A DNA stretch of 17,772 bases from Natronohydrobacter sp. Lineage in GTDB: Bacteria > Pseudomonadota > Alphaproteobacteria > Rhodobacterales > Rhodobacteraceae. Both the position numbers and the translations under genes were made by a program. Numbering within the stretch: position 1 is the first letter of the stretch; each line of letters begins with the position of its first letter. The DNA lies in NCBI GenBank assembly GCA_007118445.1, contig SKRP01000189.1, positions 1-17,772 on the forward strand. The letters are read 5' to 3'. The notes below the pieces were generated by a model, which did not search any database, was not told the origin of the DNA, and was given only the letters and a program-made list of their open reading frames with translations. Positions 12,304 through 17,772 of this stretch are shown in pieces.

Positions 12304-13620
12304 TTGACCCGCCATCGCGATACTGTCACCCGCGCCTATGAGGCCCTGAGCGCCGAAGATGATGGCCGGTCCTGCCGCGACATCCCCAATGCCGCCTGCC
12401 GCGCCCAGCCGCAGAATTTCCTGCGCCATGCGGCCGCGCTGGGGCTGAACAAATCCGCAGACGGGCTGGTCGATCCCAAGCTGGTGCTCTCCTGGCTGAT
12501 GACCCATCTCGGTGCGCCCGCCGCGCTGATCGGGCTGCTGGTCCCGATCCGCGAGGCCGGCGCGCTGTTGCCACAGCTTTTCACCGCTGCCCGCATCCGC
12601 GCGATGGCGCAGCGCAAATGGGCCTGGGCCGGGGCCGCTTTCGGGCAGGGGCTGGGGGCGGCGATCATTCTGGCCGGGGCATTGGTGTTCGAGGGCGCGG
12701 CGGCGGGCGCGGTGATTCTGGCGGGGCTGGCTGTGCTGGCGCTGTCACGCTCGGTGGCCTCGGTCGCCTATAAGGACGTGCTGGGCAAGACCATCGACAA
12801 GGGCCAGCGCGGCACCGTGACCGGGCTGGCGGCAAGCTGGTCTGCCGTGGTGATCATAGCATTCGCGCTTCTGCTGATCCTCTTTTCCGAGCATCGCGCG
12901 CTGATCGTGCTGGGCGCGCTGGGGTTGGCCGCCGGCGCATGGCTTCTGGCCGGGCTGGTCTTTGCCGGGCTGGCCGAGGCGCGCGGCGCGACTGCGGGCG
13001 GCGCGAATGCGTTTATCGATGCGCTGGCCAATCTGCGCTATCTGCGCGAGGACCGCCAGCTTGCGCGTTTCGTGGCCACGCGCGGATTGCTGACCTCGAC
13101 CGCGCTGGCACCGCCCTATCTGGTGATGCTGGCCTCGGGCGGGCCGGGCGCGGCGCTCGAAGGGCTGGGGGCGCTGGTGCTGGCCTCGGCGCTGGCGGCG
13201 CTGCTCTCGGGCTATTTCTGGGGGCGGCTGGCGGATCACTCCTCGCGGCAGGTGCTGATCCTGACCGGGCTCAGCGGGGCAGCGGCGCTGGTTCTGACAC
13301 TGGGCTTTGCCGCCGCCGGGCTGACCGCTGTGCCGCTGGCCATGCCGCTTGCGCTTTTTGTGCTGATGATCGCGCATCAGGGGGTGCGGCTGGGGCGCGC
13401 GACCTATCTGGTGGATATGGCTGGCCCCGAGCTGCGCGCGGTCTATACTGCGATTGCGAATACAGTGATCGGCGTGATCCTGCTGGCCAGCGGTGTGTTC
13501 GGCGCGCTGGCAGCGCTTGCCGGGGCCGAGGCCGCGCTTGCGCTGTTTGCGCTGATGGCCGCAGGCGGGGCCTGGACCGCGAAGGGATTGAAGGAATTGG
13601 GCGATGGTTCAGAAGATTGA
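12304..13620 (+). CDS. Major facilitator superfamily (MFS) transporter
   Basis: The protein has 438 aa from a TTG start, chosen because AAGGGAG lies 6 nt upstream and no ATG or GTG is well placed. It is an inner-membrane protein with about 11-12 hydrophobic spans rich in Ala, Leu and Gly. GRLADHSSRQ (307-316), after a hydrophobic span, fits the MFS loop motif G-R-x-x-D-x-x-x-R. The first 45 residues are hydrophilic and contain CRDIPNAAC (24-32) followed by QPQNFLRH, an unusual cytosolic extension for an MFS protein. DPKLVLSWL and LVPIREAGALLPQ fall around the first membrane spans. The substrate is unknown. The gene overlaps the next by 17 nt, so the pair is co-translated. A GATAAT hexamer at 12272-12277 could be the -10, but no matching -35 is present. 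Confidence 0.85.
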   Translation: MTRHRDTVTRAYEALSAEDDGRSCRDIPNAACRAQPQNFLRHAAALGLNKSADGLVDPKLVLSWLMTHLGAPAALIGLLVPIREAGALLPQLFTAARIRAMAQRKWAWAGAAFGQGLGAAIILAGALVFEGAAAGAVILAGLAVLALSRSVASVAYKDVLGKTIDKGQRGTVTGLAASWSAVVIIAFALLLILFSEHRALIVLGALGLAAGAWLLAGLVFAGLAEARGATAGGANAFIDALANLRYLREDRQLARFVATRGLLTSTALAPPYLVMLASGGPGAALEGLGALVLASALAALLSGYFWGRLADHSSRQVLILTGLSGAAALVLTLGFAAAGLTAVPLAMPLALFVLMIAHQGVRLGRATYLVDMAGPELRAVYTAIANTVIGVILLASGVFGALAALAGAEAALALFALMAAGGAWTAKGLKELGDGSED

Positions 13621-14362
13621 AACAGCAACAGGCCGCAGGCTGGCCTATCACCAGAGCGCAGGCGCAGGGCCGGGGATCGTGTTTCTGGGCGGGTTCATGT
13701 CGGATATGTCCGGCACCAAGGCGGTCTGGCTGGAAGATTGGGCCCGCGCGCAGGGTCGTGCCTTTCTGCGTTTCGACTATTCCGGGCATGGCGAAAGCTC
13801 CGGCGCGTTTGAGGAGGGCTGCATCGGCGACTGGGCCGAGGATGCATATCAGGCGGTGACGCGGCTGACCAAAGGCCCGCAGATTCTGGTGGGCTCATCC
13901 ATGGGTGGCTGGATCGCGCTTTTACTGGCGCGGCGCATGCGTGAGCGGGTTGCGGGGCTGGTGGGCATTGCGGCAGCCCCTGATTTCACCGAGGACAGCA
14001 TGTGGCCCGGCCTCACTGACGCGCAGCGCACCGAGATCACGACCAGGGGGCAGGTGGCCGTGCCCAACAGCTATGACGACCGCCCCTATATCCTGACGCG
14101 CCGCCTGTTCGATGACGGGCGCGACCAGTTGGTGCTGCGCGCGCCGCTGTCCTTGCCCTTTCCAGTGCGGCTGGTGCAGGGCACGGAAGATGAGGCAGTG
14201 GCGAGTTCTGTGCCGCTGAACCTGCTCGATCATGCTGACTGCCCTGATATGCGGCTGACACTGGTCAAGGGGGCCGATCACCGGTTTTCGACCCCGGACT
14301 GTCTGGAACTGATCGCACAGGCCATCACCGAGGTCAGCACCCGCTGCACAACGCGCGCGTAG
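13604..14362 (+). CDS. Alpha/beta hydrolase (serine esterase/acyl hydrolase type)
   Basis: The protein has 252 aa with an alpha/beta-hydrolase fold. Visible: IVFLGGFMSDMSGTKA (25-40) with the oxyanion-hole loop; FDYSGHGESSG (58-67); the nucleophile elbow GSSMGG (97-102, Ser99); a probable acid residue in GTEDEAV (Asp196); and the catalytic His226 in GADHRFS. The layout resembles the small hydrolases related to ABHD10. The natural ester or thioester substrate cannot be told from the sequence. It starts 17 nt inside the MFS gene, so translation is coupled; a shared small-molecule pathway (export or uptake plus deacylation) is an inference. The stop codon TAG is part of the 5' arm of the 30-nt palindromic repeat that follows. 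Confidence 0.88.
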   Translation: MVQKIETATGRRLAYHQSAGAGPGIVFLGGFMSDMSGTKAVWLEDWARAQGRAFLRFDYSGHGESSGAFEEGCIGDWAEDAYQAVTRLTKGPQILVGSSMGGWIALLLARRMRERVAGLVGIAAAPDFTEDSMWPGLTDAQRTEITTRGQVAVPNSYDDRPYILTRRLFDDGRDQLVLRAPLSLPFPVRLVQGTEDEAVASSVPLNLLDHADCPDMRLTLVKGADHRFSTPDCLELIAQAITEVSTRCTTRA

Positions 14363-14388
14363 GGTGCGTGCTGCAGCACGCACCTTAC
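14359..14388 (+). repeat. 30-nt palindromic repeat, copy 2 (REP-like)
   Basis: GTAGGGTGCGTG, a 6-nt centre CTGCAG, CACGCACCTTAC. The central 22 nt form a perfect palindrome. Its first four bases contain the TAG stop of the hydrolase gene. It sits between the convergent hydrolase and HisN-type genes. Arms are identical to copy 1; only the 6-nt centre differs, and that centre is also self-complementary. Confidence 0.88.
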
Positions 14389-14396
14389 TGCAACAG

Positions 14397-15224
14397 CTAT
14401 CCGCCCGCACCGGATGGAAGGTGATTGAGTAGCGCCATCGCCTCTGCGTGCAGCGCGGCATTGGCCGCAGCGATCACCTGCCCGCGCTCGCCCACAGGTC
14501 CGCCCTGCCAATCCGTCACAAGACCGCCTGCGGCCTCGATCACCGCAATCGGGGCCGCGATGTCATAGGCGTTCAGTCCCGCCTCGATCACCAGATCGAC
14601 ATGCCCTGCCGCGAGCAACGCATAGGCATAGCAATCCATCCCGTAGCGGGTCAGCCTGACCTTGTCCGACACGCGCATGAAAGCCGCGCGTTCCTGCGCT
14701 GTGCCGATCTCTGGGAAGGTGGTGAAGAGAATCGCATCGCGTAGCGAGACTGTGCCGCGCGTGGCCAGCGCGCGCGCGCCCTGCGGACCTGTCATCCGTG
14801 CCTGCCCCAGACCGCCGGTAAACCGCTCACCGATATAAGGCTGGTCAATCACGCCCAGGAACGGCCCGCGCGCATCCGCCAGCGCGATCAGCACGCCCCA
14901 GCAGGGCGTTCCTGCCATGAAACCGCGCGTCCCGTCGACCGGATCGATGATCCATGTCAACCCGGAGCTGCCGGGCTGCCTGCCCAGCTCTTCCCCGAAC
15001 ACGGCATCCTGCGGACGCAGTTTCGCAAGATGCTGCCGGATCGCATGCTCGGTGCCGCGATCCGCCTCGGTCACCGGATCGAACCCTGCCTGATGTTTAT
15101 TTCCCACTGACAGGGCCGGGTTACGGAACCAGCCCAGCGTTTCCCGCCGCGCCAGATCCGCAAGCTGGTCAAGCAGAACCCGGAGTGAGTCCCGGTCCTG
15201 CGGCGTTAGCGTGTCTCTGTCCAT
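14397..15224 (-). CDS. hisN: Inositol monophosphatase family protein, histidinol-phosphatase (HisN) type
   Basis: The protein has 275 aa, a Mg2+-dependent phosphatase of the IMPase superfamily. Metal-binding motifs: FGEE (Glu78, Glu79), WIIDPVDGTRGFMAGTPCWG (Asp94, Asp97) and NAYDIAAPIAVIEAAGG (Asp221). DPVDGTRGF, with Arg in place of the Thr-Asn seen in SuhB-type enzymes, favours the histidinol-phosphatase (HisN) subgroup: histidinol phosphate to histidinol, penultimate stage of histidine synthesis. Other sugar-phosphatase activity is possible. ATG at 15224 gives the expected short N-terminus. An upstream ATG at 15266 sits at the foot of a hairpin, and neither start has a clear ribosome binding site. 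It lies 86 nt after the XRE regulator on the same strand and may be co-transcribed with it. Confidence 0.85.
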   Translation of the reverse strand: MDRDTLTPQDRDSLRVLLDQLADLARRETLGWFRNPALSVGNKHQAGFDPVTEADRGTEHAIRQHLAKLRPQDAVFGEELGRQPGSSGLTWIIDPVDGTRGFMAGTPCWGVLIALADARGPFLGVIDQPYIGERFTGGLGQARMTGPQGARALATRGTVSLRDAILFTTFPEIGTAQERAAFMRVSDKVRLTRYGMDCYAYALLAAGHVDLVIEAGLNAYDIAAPIAVIEAAGGLVTDWQGGPVGERGQVIAAANAALHAEAMALLNHLPSGAGG

Positions 15225-15265
15225 TCCTGACTGTCCCGGCGCGGCGATACCCGTCGCCTTTGTCA

Positions 15266-15284
15266 TGCCTGTTGCGCACAGGCA
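15266..15284 (-). other. Small hairpin in the XRE regulator - hisN gap
   Basis: TGCCTGT and ACAGGCA pair over 7 bp around a 5-nt loop, in the 86-nt gap between the XRE regulator and the HisN-type gene. No U-tract follows on the minus strand. It overlaps the alternative upstream start codon of hisN and would bury it, which supports the downstream start at 15224. Confidence 0.35.
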
Positions 15285-15310
15285 AGACCTCGACGGGTGC
15301 GCAAGCTGCG

Positions 15311-15673
15311 TCAGGCCACCTGCCCGAGCACGCGGGCCAGATCGAACAGGCGTTTGCGCTGGCTTTCAGGAATGGCGTAATAGGTTCGCAGCAATTCCAG
15401 CGTTTCCTTGCGGTTCAGAAGCTCGTTGGAGTCGGAAACTGTTGTCTCGTCATCTGTTTTCAATCCTTCAAAGAAAAAACTGGGCGGCACATCGAGTGCG
15501 CGCGAAATATCCCAGAGGCGCGATGCCGAGACCCGATTGGCGCCGGTCTCATATTTCTGAATCTGCTGAAACTTGATCCCAACAGCATCTGCAAGCTGTT
15601 GCTGGGTCACACCCAGCAGCCATCTGCGGTGGCGTATCCTCTGGCCCACATGGGTATCTACGATATGGCTCAC
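15311..15673 (-). CDS. XRE/Cro family HTH transcriptional regulator
   Basis: The protein has 120 aa. The Cro/C1-type HTH covers about 10-65: GQRIRHRRWLLGVTQQQLADAVGIKFQQIQKYETG, with Q-Q-L-A as the first helix of the motif and KFQQIQKYE as the recognition helix, then NRVSASRLWDISRALDVPPSFFFEG. The C-terminal part (about 85-118, ELLRTYYAIPESQRKRLFDLARVL) is helical and has no ligand-binding or peptidase domain. This short regulator type is common and conserved in Rhodobacterales (from memory of the family); its target is unknown to me. GTG start with AAGGA 8 nt upstream. A cluster of TTTGC/GCAAA half-sites 210-250 nt upstream is a candidate operator. First gene of a probable XRE-hisN unit. Confidence 0.9.
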   Translation of the reverse strand: MSHIVDTHVGQRIRHRRWLLGVTQQQLADAVGIKFQQIQKYETGANRVSASRLWDISRALDVPPSFFFEGLKTDDETTVSDSNELLNRKETLELLRTYYAIPESQRKRLFDLARVLGQVA

Positions 15674-16041
15674 TCTTTAATTCCTTCACCTGTTTGACCA
15701 TCGATCCAGTCGCAATCCGCCCGGAGCGCCCGCCCGGATGCTTTGAGCATCGACACCGATCCCGCCTGTGCAGACGCACTTGCCTTGGGCGGAGCAGCAT
15801 CTTTCGGACGTCCATGCCGGACCCGGGTAGCATTCAGATATCACCGGGAAATCCTCATGCACGGATTATTCACATCGCTTCGAATTTTGCGCGGATATTC
15901 GCAAACTGCATTGCATTTTGCAAACAACTGGAGGATGAGTTTCGCATCGCGCAATCGCCCTGCCGATCGCCGGGGCAGAAGCCGGCTTGCACATGCCCGG
16001 TCCGCGCGGCACTCTTGTCCGGTCTGCAGAACGGAGTCCCC
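15674..16041. other. Divergent intergenic region between the XRE regulator and the oxidoreductase, 368 nt
   Basis: This region should contain promoters for both genes. It holds an AT-richer island at about 15880-15930 with repeated TTTGC/GCAAA sequences and no convincing gene. A plus-strand frame (15743-16153) crosses it into the oxidoreductase in another frame, and a GGAGG at 15931-15935 directly abuts an ATG (no spacing), so neither is accepted. No clear sigma70 promoter pair was found. Confidence 0.5.
15885..15924. promoter_or_regulatory. Cluster of TTTGC/GCAAA half-sites, candidate operator
   Basis: TTTGCG (15886-15891) and CGCAAA (15900-15905) form an inverted repeat with an 8-nt spacer; 11 nt further on, TTTGCAAA (15917-15924) is a perfect 8-bp palindrome. 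The cluster lies between the divergent XRE regulator and oxidoreductase genes. Binding by the adjacent XRE protein is inferred from position only. TTTGCAAA-like sites are known for some larger XRE-type acyl-CoA-responsive regulators such as RamB. Confidence 0.45.
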
Positions 16042-17007
16042 ATGCGCGCGCTCGTCCTTGAAGCCCTTGAAACACCCCCTGTCCTGCGAGAGCTGCCCGA
16101 GCCCCGGCCGGGCCCTGGGGAAGTTCTTGTCCGCATCGCAGCCTGCGGTCTGAATTTCGCCGATCTGCTGATGCAGCGCGGGCAGTATCAGGAACGCCCT
16201 GCCCTGCCCTGCATTCTGGGCATGGAAATCGCCGGCACTGTCGCAGCCGTCGGCAGCAATGTCACCCATCTGCACACAGGCCAGCGAGTCGCGGCCTATA
16301 CCGGGTCCGGCGGGCTGGCCGAACGGATCGCCTGCCCGGCTGCGCGCTGCGTGCCGATTCCCGATACCTTGTCCTTCACCGATGCCGCCGGTTTCCTGAT
16401 CGCCTATGGCACATCGCATCTGGCGCTGGATCACCGGGCCGGGCTGCGAGCGGGTGAAACGCTGCTGGTGCTGGGGGCGGCGGGCGGTGTCGGGCTTACC
16501 GCTGTCGAAATCGGCGCGGCGATGGGTGCACGGGTCATCGCTGTGGCGCGCGGCGCTGAAAAATGCGCCATCGCGTGCGAAAAGGGGGCAGAAATCTGCC
16601 TTGACAGCCAAGGGATTGACCTGCGCGCGGAACTCCGGGCGCTGGGCGGGGTGGATGTGGTCTATGATGCCATTGGCGAACCGCTGGCCACGCCGGCACT
16701 GCGCGCCCTACGCCCCGAGGGGAGATTTCTGGCCATCGGCTTTGCCGGCGGCAAAGTGCCGCAGTTTCCCGCCAATATCCTGCTGGTCAAGAACCTGACC
16801 GTGATCGGGCTCTATTGGGGCGGCTATCTGAACTTCGCGCCCGAAGCCTTGACCGGATCGCTCGCCCGTCTGCTGGACTGGTATCAGACCGGCAGAATCG
16901 CGCCACATGTCAGCCATGTCCTGCCGCTTGCCCGGGTTGCAGAGGGATTCACATTGCTGCGCGAGCGCAAATCGACCGGCAAGGTGGTGATCGACCTGGA
17001 AATGTGA
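16042..17007 (+). CDS. Zinc-free NADPH:quinone oxidoreductase family (MDR superfamily)
   Basis: The protein has 321 aa, a medium-chain dehydrogenase/reductase of the quinone-oxidoreductase branch, cytosolic, NAD(P)H-dependent. N-terminal GroES-like domain (1-120) with AACGLNFADLLMQRGQY (34-50), where the zinc-binding residues of alcohol dehydrogenases are missing, and LGMEIAGTVAAVG (59-71). The nucleotide-binding Rossmann domain carries GAAGGVG (145-151). The C-terminal STGKVVIDLEM is typical of the family end. The exact substrate (quinone, enone or acryloyl-type) cannot be decided; some relatives are annotated as acryloyl-CoA reductase-like. The ATG at 16042 has GGAG 5 nt upstream. The longer frame back to 15694 is intergenic sequence. 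No terminator is visible behind it. Confidence 0.9.
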   Translation: MRALVLEALETPPVLRELPEPRPGPGEVLVRIAACGLNFADLLMQRGQYQERPALPCILGMEIAGTVAAVGSNVTHLHTGQRVAAYTGSGGLAERIACPAARCVPIPDTLSFTDAAGFLIAYGTSHLALDHRAGLRAGETLLVLGAAGGVGLTAVEIGAAMGARVIAVARGAEKCAIACEKGAEICLDSQGIDLRAELRALGGVDVVYDAIGEPLATPALRALRPEGRFLAIGFAGGKVPQFPANILLVKNLTVIGLYWGGYLNFAPEALTGSLARLLDWYQTGRIAPHVSHVLPLARVAEGFTLLRERKSTGKVVIDLEM

Positions 17008-17069
17008 TCGTCAGGACAGCAACCGCGCGGGCACTTGTTCAAATCCTGTCTATTTGACTCCGGTAATCC

Positions 17070-17098
17070 TTGAAACCCCGCACATTCTTGCCGATATT
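17070..17098 (+). promoter_or_regulatory. Promoter of the BI-1/YccA family gene, possibly RpoH (heat-shock) type
   Basis: TTGAAA (17070-17075), 17-nt spacer, GATATT (17093-17098) can be read as a sigma70 promoter (five and four of six). With the preceding C it also reads CTTGAAA ... CCGATAT (17069-17075 and 17091-17097, 15 nt apart), close to the heat-shock sigma-32 pattern CTTGAAA ... CCCATNT. Predicted start near 17105, leader about 47 nt. Confidence 0.5.
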
Positions 17099-17151
17099 AG
17101 AGCCAAGATGTTGCGGCCAGCCCGCAGCACGTTTTTTGCATGGAGGACCAT

Positions 17152-17772
17152 ATGGCAGATCACAACGCGATGCGGGCGCAGACGATCAGCACCACCCGCG
17201 CCAGCGAAATCGATGCGGGCCTGCGCGCCCACATGAACAAGGTCTACGGCACGATGTCCGTGGGCATGATCATCACGGCTGCTGCCGCCTGGGCGATTTC
17301 GGGCCTGACCACGACCACTGATCCGAATATGGCGGCTGCTCAGCTGGGCAATGGCACGATGCTCAACAGCTTCGGCGCGTCGATCTACCTGTCGCCGCTG
17401 CGCTGGGTGATCATGTTCGCACCGCTGGCCTTCATCCTGTTCGGCTGGGGCGCGCTGATGCGCAAGGCCTCGGCAGCCGGTGTGCAGCTGGGCTTTTTCG
17501 TTTTCGCGAGCGCCATCGGCCTGTCGCTCAGCTCGATCTTCCTCGTCTTCACCAGCTTCTCGATCGTGCAGACCTTCTTCGTGACCGCCATCGCCTTTGC
17601 GGGGCTCAGCCTCTATGGCTACACAACGAAGAAAGACCTGTCGGGCATGGGCACCTTCCTGATCATGGGGGTGATCGGGCTGATCGTGGCGATGATCATC
17701 AACATCTTCCTGCAAAGCCCGGCCATGATGTTCGCAATCTCGGCCATCGGGATTCTGGTCTTTGCGGGTCTG
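17152..17772 (+). CDS. Bax inhibitor-1 / YccA family membrane protein (cut by window edge)
   Basis: 207 codons are open from the ATG at 17152 to the window end; family members are about 230-260 aa, so the last membrane segments are missing. GGAGG lies 5 nt before the ATG. After a soluble N-terminus (1-34) come hydrophobic spans at about 35-52, 83-101, 110-131, 138-157, 166-187 and 190-207. The family signature is visible as LYGYTTKKDLSGMGTFL (154-170). BI-1/YccA proteins are inner-membrane proteins with the transmembrane BAX-inhibitor-motif fold; E. coli YccA binds the FtsH protease and modulates turnover of membrane proteins, and others have been proposed as pH-sensitive calcium leak channels. 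No partner gene is in view. The possible heat-shock promoter would fit a role in membrane-protein quality control. Confidence 0.93.
   Translation, partial: MADHNAMRAQTISTTRASEIDAGLRAHMNKVYGTMSVGMIITAAAAWAISGLTTTTDPNMAAAQLGNGTMLNSFGASIYLSPLRWVIMFAPLAFILFGWGALMRKASAAGVQLGFFVFASAIGLSLSSIFLVFTSFSIVQTFFVTAIAFAGLSLYGYTTKKDLSGMGTFLIMGVIGLIVAMIINIFLQSPAMMFAISAIGILVFAGL

Noticed and set aside
10139..12307. 722-codon plus-strand open frame opposite thrS
   Set aside because: It is a high-GC shadow of thrS: rich in His, Arg, Gln and Leu, with no recognisable domain and no ribosome binding site.
15743..16153. 136-codon plus-strand frame across the XRE/oxidoreductase gap
   Set aside because: No ribosome binding site at correct spacing, no domain, Arg/Ser/Pro-rich composition, and it overlaps the oxidoreductase in another frame.
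17034..17050. GTTCAAATCC resembling a tRNA T-loop
   Set aside because: No acceptor, D or anticodon stems can be formed around it.

Overview
The window is chromosomal DNA from an alphaproteobacterium, most probably of the Rhodobacterales/Rhodobacteraceae. The evidence is the high GC content with strongly GC-ending codons, GGAG-type ribosome binding sites, family-level features of the proteins (RF2 with an SPY tripeptide, the HisN-type phosphatase, the DUF2189 membrane proteins), and the amidase - PBP1A - RF2 gene order. Most of it looks like core genome. I see no phage, transposase, CRISPR array, tRNA or rRNA. The two edge genes (mgtE on the left, a BI-1/YccA family gene on the right) are cut by the window ends.

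Layout, left to right. (1) Minus-strand cluster 1-1682: a 64-codon small gene, a DUF2493/SLOG-fold protein, a HisE-like all-alpha pyrophosphohydrolase, and the N-terminal 180 codons of the magnesium channel MgtE, spaced 33, 4 and 22 nt apart, so probably one operon. (2) 1683-2088: about 400 nt with no convincing gene. (3) 2089-3751: two tandem DUF2189 membrane-protein genes, clearly duplicates, separated by a perfect 13-bp hairpin and each preceded by a similar candidate promoter. (4) 3867-9007: a minus-strand cell-envelope and translation block, amiC-type amidase then mrcA (PBP1A) then prfB (RF2); mrcA has its own good sigma70-type promoter. (5) 9233-10102: a divergent, membrane-anchored DsbA-like thiol oxidoreductase on the plus strand, ending at a textbook terminator. 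(6) 10202-12157: thrS on the minus strand. (7) 12304-14362: a plus-strand pair, MFS transporter and alpha/beta hydrolase, overlapping by 17 nt. (8) 14397-15673: a minus-strand XRE regulator followed by a HisN-type inositol-monophosphatase-family phosphatase. (9) 16042-17007: a zinc-free quinone oxidoreductase on the plus strand. (10) 17152-end: a BI-1/YccA family membrane protein behind a promoter that could be heat-shock (RpoH) type.

The features that coding genes do not explain are: a 30-nt palindromic element present twice (10160-10189 and 14359-14388) with identical 12-nt arms and a different 6-nt centre, each time between convergent genes; strong hairpins without U-tracts at 2931-2966 and 7666-7693; a cluster of TTTGC/GCAAA half-sites upstream of the XRE regulator; and the SLOG - HisE-like - MgtE operon, whose joint role is unknown. 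I do not see a clear-cut new defence or biosynthetic system. The SLOG/HisE-like operon and the duplicated DUF2189 unit are the best candidates for undescribed biology.
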